From: WSZJ01 sp964590435
GTDB lineage: Bacteria > Planctomycetota > MHYJ01 > WSZJ01
Length of the DNA: 64,000 bases
Direction: 5' to 3'
Assembly: GCA_964590435.1 (NCBI GenBank)
Contig: CAZPWT010000015.1
Location: 62,001 to 126,000 of the forward strand
The notes under the pieces are model-generated. The model made no database searches. It was not told the DNA's origin and was given only the letters and a program-made list of their open reading frames with translations. This document shows positions 58,230 to 64,000 of this stretch, one piece after another (within the stretch, counting starts at the first letter, position 1; every line of letters starts with the position of its first letter). Position numbers and translations under genes: made by a program.

Positions 58230-58260
58230 GCCGGAGGCGCGAAGCGCCGGAGTTCCGGCC
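58229..58260. repeat. Short palindrome related to the two-hairpin element
   Basis: GGCCGG (58229-58234) pairs with CCGGCC, enclosing GGCGC-GAA-GCGCC. The core GCGAAGCGCCGGAG is shared with copies A and B. It starts on the last base of the stop codon of the preceding gene. Confidence 0.55.
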
Positions 58261-58284
58261 CTCCCCATGCGCTTCCGCTCACCG

Positions 58285-58325
58285 AAAAACAGAAAGGCGC
58301 GCGGGGGGAAGCCGCGCGCCTTCTG
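58285..58325 (+). terminator. Intrinsic terminator of the HEAT/TPR gene
   Basis: AGAAAGGCGCGCGG pairs with CCGCGCGCCTTCT around a short G-rich loop, with A-tracts on both sides (CGAAAAACAG, TTCTGAAAAC), so it may work on both strands. The same AAACAGAAAGGC start occurs at the window's right edge. Confidence 0.7.
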
Positions 58326-58330
58326 AAAAC

Positions 58331-58514
58331 CCGGCTGGGGGCAGCGTTTTATCGCGCCGACCGGAGGGGAATTTCGGTCATCCCAGCCGGACTTGGGGAC
58401 TCCTGTTCGTGGGAGAGATCCGCCGAAAGCGTGGGAACGGGCGCATGTCTGGTCCTGCTGTGTGGCGGTTTCCTCGCGCGCCTCGTGCCCCGCTTCCGGC
58501 GAACTCCCTTCACG
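58331..58514 (+). ncRNA. Candidate structured RNA between convergent genes
   Basis: The 363-bp gap 58230-58592 has no credible frame. After the terminator, CCGGCTGGG (58331-58339) pairs with CCCAGCCGG (58382-58390) and encloses GACCG/CGGTC. A second long hairpin (58408-58445 with 58478-58514) stacks CGTGGGAG/CTCCCTTCACG, CGCCG/CGGCG, AAGCG/CGCTT and GGGCGC/GCGCCT with internal bubbles. The bubble-rich rod recalls 6S RNA in outline only. I see no conserved primary motif of RNase P, SRP or tmRNA. Confidence 0.25.
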
Positions 58515-58592
58515 GCACAACCGGTACCTGCCGCCGCGGGTCGGGAACCCGGTGGCCGCCCACGGCGGCCCGGTTGACGTTGCGTTCTGCTC

Positions 58593-59000
58593 CTACATGG
58601 CCATCGACGGCGGTGCGTAGTGCTCGATGATGAGGCCGACGATCATTTTCTTCTGGTCGTTCTCGAGGTGGTTGAAGCGGCAGGTGACGGTGAAGTCGAA
58701 CGCGGAGCCGGTGAGTTTCTGGATCTCGGTGGCGGTGGCGTCGACGATGGTGGAGTAATCGCGGCCGCAGAGGGCGGCGACGAACTTGCGGCCCATGAGA
58801 AGGCCGGCGAGGTCGGGGACGGGCTGGCCGCTGGGGGAACCGTCGATGGTGGAGCTGGGGCGGTAGCGGGCGCTGAGGGCGGCGGTGAAGCCGAGGGGGG
58901 AGATGGTGCGGATGTAGCCCTCGTATTCGGTGCGGCCGTTTTCACAGAGCCAGATAGAGGCGTTGCGGACGATGAGGACGGTGGAATCGGCGGAGCTCAT
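58593..59000 (-). CDS. Hypothetical protein, possibly PilZ-like
   Basis: A 135-aa cytosolic protein. The segment RTEYEGYIRTISPLGFTAAL resembles the beta-turn (D/N-x-S-x-x-G-like) of PilZ domains, but the Arg motif is absent, so the call is weak. The C-terminal part (AFDFTVTCRFNHLENDQKKM) is beta-rich. A strong promoter (TTGACT-N17-TACCAT) and an AT-rich palindrome lie 42-100 nt upstream, so the gene looks regulated. Confidence 0.55.
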   Translation of the reverse strand: MSSADSTVLIVRNASIWLCENGRTEYEGYIRTISPLGFTAALSARYRPSSTIDGSPSGQPVPDLAGLLMGRKFVAALCGRDYSTIVDATATEIQKLTGSAFDFTVTCRFNHLENDQKKMIVGLIIEHYAPPSMAM

Positions 59001-59041
59001 GGTTGTTTCCCCCCGTGGGTGTCAGTGCGCGTCTGGAGGGA

Positions 59042-59105
59042 ATGGTATGACAAATCATAAGCACAGTCAAGCGCATAAAATTTTTAAAGTTTATGCACTT
59101 TATGC
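59042..59105 (-). promoter_or_regulatory. Promoter with AT-rich palindromic operator cluster
   Basis: On the minus strand TTGACT (59070-59065), 17-nt spacer and TACCAT (59047-59042). Directly upstream of the -35 box lie three copies of GCATAAA/TTTATGC: one inverted pair (59073-59079, 59090-59096) around an AT-only centre and a third at 59099-59105, 9 nt from the second. The region is far more AT-rich than its surroundings. An activator or repressor site is likely. Confidence 0.6.
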
Positions 59106-59407
59106 TACGGCGCAGGAGCCGGCTCCGCGCACCGGCACGGCGTCCCCCCGCACCTCGGGCACCCCTTCCCATACTTCCCCGCCGCAGCCGACTCCAGGTC
59201 CACACCCGCCATGCTCGCCATGGTCGACAGCCACGCCAGCACATCCGCAAACTCCGCTTCCTTCTCGGCTTGCGTCCCGTGCCGGAGCGCTTCCGCCAGC
59301 TCCCCAACCTCTTCCGCAAACCACAGGAACGTCCCGCCGAGCCCGCGGGCCGAGTCCTTCTTGAAGTACTGGGCGTGGATCGCCGACTGGAATTCGCGGA
59401 TGGTCAT
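59105..59407 (-). CDS. MazG-like nucleotide pyrophosphohydrolase with zinc-ribbon tail
   Basis: A 100-aa all-alpha NTP pyrophosphohydrolase of the MazG superfamily. The metal site EExxE is in WFAEEVGELAEALRHG and the second motif ExxD is in EAEFADVLAWLSTM. A Cys-rich tail (KGCPRCGGTPCRC) forms a possible zinc knuckle. Members clean up unwanted nucleotides. Its stop codon overlaps the operator cluster of the gene that follows downstream, and it is transcribed in the same direction as murJ, which lies upstream. Confidence 0.8.
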   Translation of the reverse strand: MTIREFQSAIHAQYFKKDSARGLGGTFLWFAEEVGELAEALRHGTQAEKEAEFADVLAWLSTMASMAGVDLESAAAGKYGKGCPRCGGTPCRCAEPAPAP

Positions 59408-59464
59408 GGGTGTCTCCTGGGGAAAGCCGAAGTGTGCCGCGCGCTGTGCAGAACCGCACGAAAT

Positions 59465-61045
59465 CTAGGCGGCGCGCCGGCGGCGGAACGCGAAGACGTC
59501 GCGCGCTTCCGGCACCCGCAGCACAAACGAGGCGCCGAAGTAGACGACGGCGCCGGCGGCGACGGGGACGAGGCCCTGGATGAAGCGGTCGCCGGGGAGG
59601 ACGCGCAGGAGGGCGAGGGCGGCGGCGGCCATGGCGGCGGAGGCGAGGACGGGGCGGACGCTCCAGCCGAGGACGGGCGCCCAGCGCATCTCGGGGACGT
59701 TGCGGCGAAGAAGGGCGCAGAGGACGATGAGCTGAAGCCCCGCGGTGATGGACGTCGCGAGAGCGAGCCCGGCCTCGGCCCAGAAGCGCACGAAGACCAG
59801 GTTGAGGACCAGGTTGAGCAGCACGGCGGCGGCGCCGAGCATCGCGGGCGTCTTCGCGTTGCGGGAGGCGAAGAAGGCGCGGGTGATGACGTGCGTGGCG
59901 CACGCCGCCCAGGTCCCGATGCCGTAGAACGCGAGGACCGCGCCGGAACGGAGCGTCATCGCGTGCGAGAACGTCCCGTGCTCGAAAATCATGCGGATGA
60001 TCGGCGTCGCCAGCACGCCGAGCCCCACGGAAGCCGGGATCGCCAGCACGAGCACCATCCGGAACGATTTCGCCAGCGACGCCGCCATGTCCTCGCGCTT
60101 CCCGCGCGCGAACGCGTCCGCGAACTCGGGGAACGCCGCCTGGGCGATGGCGATGCCGATGAGGGCGATGGGGAAATTGAAGAGGCGGTTGGCGAAGTAG
60201 AGGGCGGAGACGGCGCCGTCGCCGGGGACGAAGGCCTCGGCGACCGCGTTGTCGACGAGGACGTTGATCTGGAAGACGGCGATTCCGAACGTCATGGGGG
60301 CCATGGTGGCGAGGACGCGGCCGACGCCGGGTTCCCAGCGCGGGAGGGGAAGGACGGGGACCTTGTGGGCGCGGAGGGCGGGGATCTGGAGAAGGAGCTG
60401 GCCGAGGCCGGCGGCGGTGATGGACCAGGCGATGACGCGGGCCTTGCCCTCTTCGGTGGCTGCGAACCAGCCGACGGCGAAGAAGGCGGCGATCTCGAAG
60501 ATGTTGAGGACGGAGGACGCGAGGGCGGGGAGCAGGAAGTGGCGGTGGACGTTGAGGATGCCGGTGACGAGCGCGACGAGGCAGATGAGCGGCATGTAGG
60601 GAAGGAGGACGACGAGCAGGTCGGCGACGAGCCGGGCTTTCGGGTCCCCCATCGTGCGGGAGAGGACGCCGCAGAGCCCCATGCCGCCCGCGGCGAGGAC
60701 GCCGAGGAACAGCGCGAGGAGCGTCATGGCGGAGCGCGCAAAGCGGTCGGCCTCCTCGCGCGACTTGTTCGCGAGGACGTCGGAGTAGGTGGGGATGAAC
60801 GCCGCGGTGAGCGCGCCTTCGCCGAAGAACCGGCGGAAGAGGTTCGGGACAAGCGTGGCGAGCACAAAGGCGTCGTTGACGCGGCCGCCGCCGAAGAGGC
60901 CGGCGAGGAGGACGTCGCGGACGAGCCCGAGGAGGCGCGACAGCAGGATGCAGGCCGAGACGACGCGCGCGGCGGAAAGGATGCCGGGAGCGGACGAGGG
61001 CGGCGCGGGGGCGACGGCGGGGGGAGGCGTGGCTGTCACGGGCAT
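59465..61045 (-). CDS. murJ: Lipid II flippase MurJ
   Basis: A 526-aa MOP-superfamily flippase with about 14 membrane spans that moves lipid II across the inner membrane for peptidoglycan synthesis. Characteristic pieces are ILLSRLLGLVRDVLLAGLFG and DAFVLATLVPNLFRRFFGEG, then ALTAAFIPTYSDVL and FEHGTFSHAMTL. A Pro/Ala-rich extension (1-25) precedes the core. It shows that the cell makes peptidoglycan. The gene follows fmt on the same strand after 42 bp. Confidence 0.95.
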   Translation of the reverse strand: MPVTATPPPAVAPAPPSSAPGILSAARVVSACILLSRLLGLVRDVLLAGLFGGGRVNDAFVLATLVPNLFRRFFGEGALTAAFIPTYSDVLANKSREEADRFARSAMTLLALFLGVLAAGGMGLCGVLSRTMGDPKARLVADLLVVLLPYMPLICLVALVTGILNVHRHFLLPALASSVLNIFEIAAFFAVGWFAATEEGKARVIAWSITAAGLGQLLLQIPALRAHKVPVLPLPRWEPGVGRVLATMAPMTFGIAVFQINVLVDNAVAEAFVPGDGAVSALYFANRLFNFPIALIGIAIAQAAFPEFADAFARGKREDMAASLAKSFRMVLVLAIPASVGLGVLATPIIRMIFEHGTFSHAMTLRSGAVLAFYGIGTWAACATHVITRAFFASRNAKTPAMLGAAAVLLNLVLNLVFVRFWAEAGLALATSITAGLQLIVLCALLRRNVPEMRWAPVLGWSVRPVLASAAMAAAALALLRVLPGDRFIQGLVPVAAGAVVYFGASFVLRVPEARDVFAFRRRRAA

Positions 61046-61087
61046 CCTTCGTTTATCGACCTTCGGGGAAGACGCGCTTGACCCGGC

Positions 61088-62047
61088 TCACGCACCGGCG
61101 TCCTTCTCGAAGCGGGCGCCGGGGGACTCGCGCAGGCGGAAGCCGTTGGCGAATTCGTCCGCGGTGACGGGCTTGCGGCTCTCGGGCTGGACACGGAGCA
61201 GGTCGAGCGCGCCGGAATCGCACTTCACGCGCAGGGCGCCCTTGCGCAGCTCGACGAGGTCGCCGGGCGCCCCCGCGAACTCGCCGGGGACCGCCGCGGC
61301 CGCGAGGATCGTGACGCGCACCGGCGCCGACCCCGGGCGCGCCAGGACCGCCGTCGCCCCGGGCCACGGCGTCATCGCCCGCACCCGCCGCGCCAGCTCC
61401 GCCGCCGGCCGAGCGAAGTCCAGCACGCCGTCCGCGCGCGACAGCTTCGGCGCCAGCGTCGCCTTCGCGTGGTCCTGCTCCTCGAACCGCGAGCTCCCCT
61501 CCTCGAGCCGCTTCAGCGCCTCCAGCAGCGCCGGCGCCGCCGCCGCCGCGATCCGCGCTTCCAGCTCCGGCGTCGTCTCCGTTTCGCCGACCGGGATCGC
61601 GGCGCGCACGAGCATCGGGCCCGCGTCCATCGCCTTGACCATGCGGAAGATCGTGACGCCGGACTCGGCGTCGCCGGCGAGAAGGGCGTACGCGACGGGA
61701 GCCGCGCCGCGGTGCCGCGGGAGGAGGGAAGCGTGGACGTTCAGGCCGCCGTGCTTCGCCAGGTTGAGCACGCGATCCGGCACTTTCTGCCCGTACGCCG
61801 CCGTGACGATGACGTCCGGCGCCGCCGCGCGGATCGCCTCCGCCGCTTCGCCGATCTTCTCCGGCTGCGCCACCGCGAGCCCGAGCGCCAATGCCGCCGC
61901 CTTCACCGGCGTCGGCTCCAGCACACGCCCGCGACCCTTCGGCCGGTCCGGCTGCGACAGCACCAGCGGCACGGCATGTCCCGCGGCCGCCACCGCCCTC
62001 AGGCTGGGCACCGCAAACCCGGGCGTCCCGGCGAACACCACCCGCAT
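61088..62047 (-). CDS. fmt: Methionyl-tRNA formyltransferase
   Basis: A 319-aa enzyme that formylates initiator Met-tRNA. The N-terminal domain starts MRVVFAGTPGFAVPSLRAVA and has VVTAAYGQKVP, then NVHASLLPRHRGAAPVAYAL (the formyl-folate loop SLLPRHRG) and DAGPMLVRAAI. The C-terminal tRNA-binding domain follows at about 205. The start ATG overlaps the last base of the terC stop. def is not adjacent. Confidence 0.95.
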   Translation of the reverse strand: MRVVFAGTPGFAVPSLRAVAAAGHAVPLVLSQPDRPKGRGRVLEPTPVKAAALALGLAVAQPEKIGEAAEAIRAAAPDVIVTAAYGQKVPDRVLNLAKHGGLNVHASLLPRHRGAAPVAYALLAGDAESGVTIFRMVKAMDAGPMLVRAAIPVGETETTPELEARIAAAAAPALLEALKRLEEGSSRFEEQDHAKATLAPKLSRADGVLDFARPAAELARRVRAMTPWPGATAVLARPGSAPVRVTILAAAAVPGEFAGAPGDLVELRKGALRVKCDSGALDLLRVQPESRKPVTADEFANGFRLRESPGARFEKDAGA

Positions 62048-62826
62048 CAGGACTGCACCCGGCGAAGCACCTGCGTGTTGTCGTGGAGATTGACCGGCTG
62101 CTGCTTCTTCCGGAAGCGCATGTTCAGGAGCTCGACGAGCAGCGAGAACGCCATCGCGGTGTAGATGTATCCCTTGTTCACGTGCGAGCCGAATCCCTCG
62201 GCGAAGAGCATGACGCCGATGAGGTTCAGGAAGGACAGGGCGAGGATCTTGACGCTCGGGTGGCGATGGACGAAATCGCCGACGGCGCCGGCGCACGCCA
62301 TCATCACGCCGACGGCGAGGAACATCGCGATCACCATGATCTGGATCTGGTTGGCCATCCCGACCGCCGTGATGACCGAGTCGAGCGAGAACACCATGTC
62401 CAGCAGGATGAGCTGCACGATCATCGGCCCCAGCTTCGCCTGCCCGCCCTTCCCCGACTCCTCGTGATCCTCGCCCTCGAGCTTGTGGTAGATCTCCATG
62501 GACGCCTTGCCGATGAGGAACAGGCCGCCGCCGAGGAGGATGAGGTCGCGGCCGGAGAACGCGTGATTGAGGATGGAAAAGAGGGGGTTGGTGAGCTTCA
62601 TGACCCACGAGATGCTGAGGAGCAGGCCGAGGCGGCAGACGAGGGCGAGGGTCATGCCGACGCGGCGGGCGAACGCCTGCTGTTCCTTGGGCAGGCGGCC
62701 GACGAGGATGGCGATGAAGACGACGTTGTCGATCCCCAGCACGATCTCCATGGCCGTGAGGGTGAGGAGCGACCCGAGGGCGGCGACGGTGAAGAGCGAA
62801 GCGAAGTCGATGACGGCGAGCGGCAT
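62047..62826 (-). CDS. TerC-family integral membrane protein
   Basis: A 259-aa TerC-type protein with about seven membrane spans. The two half-family motifs with buried acidic residues are TAMEIVLGIDNVVFIAILVG and ILLDMVFSLDSVITAVGMAN. A charged loop (HKLEGEDHEESGKGG) lies between them. TerC relatives act in metal-ion export, notably manganese, or in metallating exported proteins. No manganese riboswitch consensus is visible upstream. The stop overlaps the fmt start by 1 nt, so the two are coupled. Confidence 0.9.
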   Translation of the reverse strand: MPLAVIDFASLFTVAALGSLLTLTAMEIVLGIDNVVFIAILVGRLPKEQQAFARRVGMTLALVCRLGLLLSISWVMKLTNPLFSILNHAFSGRDLILLGGGLFLIGKASMEIYHKLEGEDHEESGKGGQAKLGPMIVQLILLDMVFSLDSVITAVGMANQIQIMVIAMFLAVGVMMACAGAVGDFVHRHPSVKILALSFLNLIGVMLFAEGFGSHVNKGYIYTAMAFSLLVELLNMRFRKKQQPVNLHDNTQVLRRVQS

Positions 62827-62922
62827 GGGATCTCCGTGGGGATGGGTGGCGCGGGGAGATTAGCGTCCGCGCCGGAGCCGCGCAAGGCAGCGAATTCGGT
62901 TTCCGGCGGGGCGCGCCGCCCC

Positions 62923-62928
62923 TAGACT
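62923..62928 (+). promoter_or_regulatory. -10 box of amrA-like gene, leaderless type
   Basis: TAGACT lies 7 nt before the ATG at 62936. No -35 box stands out and there is no Shine-Dalgarno site. Confidence 0.4.
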
Positions 62929-62935
62929 CCGCGCG

Positions 62936-63481
62936 ATGCTCACTCCCGGGGAGCGGAAGGCCGTCCTCGCGCACGCGCGCGACTCCGTGCGCGAGGCCGC
63001 CGCGGGCCGGTCGACGCCGTGCCCCGCGGCGCCCGCGGCGTCTCCAGCCTTGTCGGCGCCCTCGGGCGCGTTCGTGACGCTCCACTCCCCCGACGGCACC
63101 CTCCGCGGCTGCATCGGCTTCATCGAGGCCCGCCGCCCCCTCTGGCCCACCGTCTGGGAGGCCGCCCGCGAGGCCGCCATTTCCGACCCGCGCTTCGAGC
63201 CCGTCTCCCCCGCCGAGGTCGACGCCCTCCGCCTCGAGATCTCCGCCCTCGGCCCGCTCCGCCCCGCCTCCCCCGCGGACGTCCGCGTCGGCGAACACGG
63301 CATCGTCCTCTCGCGCGGCCCCCGCCGCGGCCTCCTCCTCCCCCAGGTCCCCGCCGAATTCGGGTGGGACCGCGAACAGTTCCTCGACGCCGGCTGCGAA
63401 AAAGCCGGCCTTCCCCGCGGCGCCTGGCGCGACGGTTCCGCTTCCCTCGAAATCTTCCCCGCGGAGGTCTTCGGCTCATGA
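62936..63481 (+). CDS. AMMECR1-domain protein (AmmeMemoRadiSam system A)
   Basis: A 181-aa AMMECR1-fold protein. The hallmark is LRGCIGFIEARRPLW (about 57-71), with FVTLHSPDG before it and ISDPRFEPVSPAEVDALRLE after it. The C-terminal GREQF-like segment is GWDREQFLDAGCEKAGLP. In many bacteria it is encoded with a Memo-like protein and a radical SAM enzyme; neither is within the window, so the remaining partners are elsewhere. The stop overlaps the next start (ATGA). Confidence 0.85.
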   Translation: MLTPGERKAVLAHARDSVREAAAGRSTPCPAAPAASPALSAPSGAFVTLHSPDGTLRGCIGFIEARRPLWPTVWEAAREAAISDPRFEPVSPAEVDALRLEISALGPLRPASPADVRVGEHGIVLSRGPRRGLLLPQVPAEFGWDREQFLDAGCEKAGLPRGAWRDGSASLEIFPAEVFGS

Positions 63482-63978
63482 AAAAACTCGTCCTCGCCTC
63501 GGCCCTCCTCGCCCTCGCCGGCTGCAGCGTCGGCGTCGATCCCGGCCTGCGCGAGCAGTACTCGACGAAGGCGTCGTGGAAAGGAACGCGGCTGAAGGTG
63601 GAAGCGCTGCCGGCGGGGCTGGTGGCGACGTCGAGGCCCGGGGCGGTGACCTACGAATTCGACGCGGCGGAGTGGAACCCGTTCCTCGCGCAGACGCTCG
63701 CCGAGGACCTCAAGGAGCTGGGCGCCGCCGAGGACGGCTCGGCCGTCCTGAAGATCGGAATCTCGAAGGTCAACCTCGAGGAGCGCGCCGCCTCGCAGGC
63801 GTCGTTCGCCGAGTTCTGGATCAAGGTCTCCGGCCCTGGCGGCGACCGCGAATACCGCGGCGTCAACGAGTCCCAGCTCAACTTCCGCGACGCCGCCCGC
63901 CGCGCCGCCGCCGACGCCCTCAAGGCCCTCGTCGAGGACCTCGAGCTCCGCCGAGGCTTCACCGTCAACCCCCAGTAA
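63478..63978 (+). CDS. Lipoprotein of unknown function
   Basis: A 166-aa lipoprotein, start ATG 63478 overlapping the amrA-like stop. Lipobox LALAGC (C16). The body has alternating strands and helices (YEFDAAEWNPFLAQTLAEDL, AVLKIGISKVNLEERA) and ends in helices (DAARRAAADALKALVEDLEL). This resembles small outer-membrane assembly or DUF4136-like lipoproteins in outline only. A terminator-like sequence begins right after the stop and is cut by the window edge. Confidence 0.7.
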   Translation: MKKLVLASALLALAGCSVGVDPGLREQYSTKASWKGTRLKVEALPAGLVATSRPGAVTYEFDAAEWNPFLAQTLAEDLKELGAAEDGSAVLKIGISKVNLEERAASQASFAEFWIKVSGPGGDREYRGVNESQLNFRDAARRAAADALKALVEDLELRRGFTVNPQ

Positions 63979-64000
63979 AAACAGAAAGGCCCCGGGTGGC

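Noticed and set aside
58393..58620. Plus-strand 75-codon frame in the gap before the 135-aa gene
   Set aside because: No ribosome site, odd Cys/Arg/Pro composition, and it runs into the coding end of the opposite gene.
62827..62935. yybP-ykoY manganese riboswitch before terC
   Set aside because: The short leader lacks the conserved loop sequences of that class.

Overview
The window is high-GC, densely coded bacterial DNA with no tRNA, rRNA, CRISPR array, transposase or phage gene that I can see. The gene content points to a Gram-negative bacterium (TolC-type outer membrane factor, many lipoproteins, MurJ) that makes menaquinone by the futalosine route (MqnC). Eukaryote-like Ser/Thr kinases, one fused to a formylglycine-generating-enzyme/sulfatase-modifying domain, FHA and PP2C/STAS partner-switching proteins, and a crowd of secreted HEAT/TPR proteins are most typical of Planctomycetota or a relative. 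That placement is inference; no marker here settles it.

Layout. 1-4.3 kb: mqnC, a lipoprotein gene with an in-frame TGA, a DUF2330 secreted protein, and an ECF sigma/zinc anti-sigma pair. 4.3-10.3 kb: large secreted protein, HEAT protein, SDR oxidoreductase, Ser/Thr kinase, 34-aa lipopeptide. 10.3-13.9 kb: an MshEN-like/PilZ pair divergent from an RsbU-RsbW-RsbV-like partner-switching operon. 14-17.5 kb: cobA-hemD fusion, hemB (tetrapyrroles) and scpB. 17.6-21.5 kb: three tandem paralogues built of secretin/STN-like modules. 21.5-28.1 kb: CAP-domain protein, ruvB-STAS-carbonic anhydrase, a GGDEF-EAL protein, two VOC proteins. 28.2-36.6 kb: secreted proteins, kinase-FGE fusion, C45 hydrolase. 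36.7-47.1 kb, minus strand: a nucleotide scavenging block (5'-nucleotidase, BMP-type nucleoside ABC transporter, alkaline phosphatase, purine nucleoside phosphorylase, adenosine deaminase, cytidine deaminase) with the ATGA overlaps of a tightly coupled operon. 47.3-58.2 kb: HEAT-VWA, TPR, FHA, lexA, tolC-like and HEAT/TPR envelope proteins. 58.6-64 kb: hypothetical, MazG-like, murJ, fmt, terC, amrA and a lipoprotein.

The most unusual content is between the genes. At least ten intergenic sites carry degenerate tandem repeats of period 7 (for example CGCAACT, GTTCCGG, GTGAGTG, ATATTTC), and two sites carry a period-10 version (CCTTCGCCAG). Several of these arrays, and other dispersed elements, form long inverted repeats of 60-180 bp. 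Two palindromes 19 kb apart share one consensus, and a 42-nt hairpin is repeated exactly at 45.6 and 55.7 kb beside convergent stop codons. Many genes also have a -10-like TANNNT box 6-9 nt before the start codon and no Shine-Dalgarno sequence, which suggests widespread leaderless mRNAs.

How the genes work together: the 36.7-47.1 kb block forms a complete route from external nucleotides to intracellular bases. Signalling genes (ECF/anti-sigma, RsbUVW-like, kinases, FHA, PilZ, GGDEF-EAL) are scattered through the window and probably act on the cell envelope, where most of the unknown proteins are exported.
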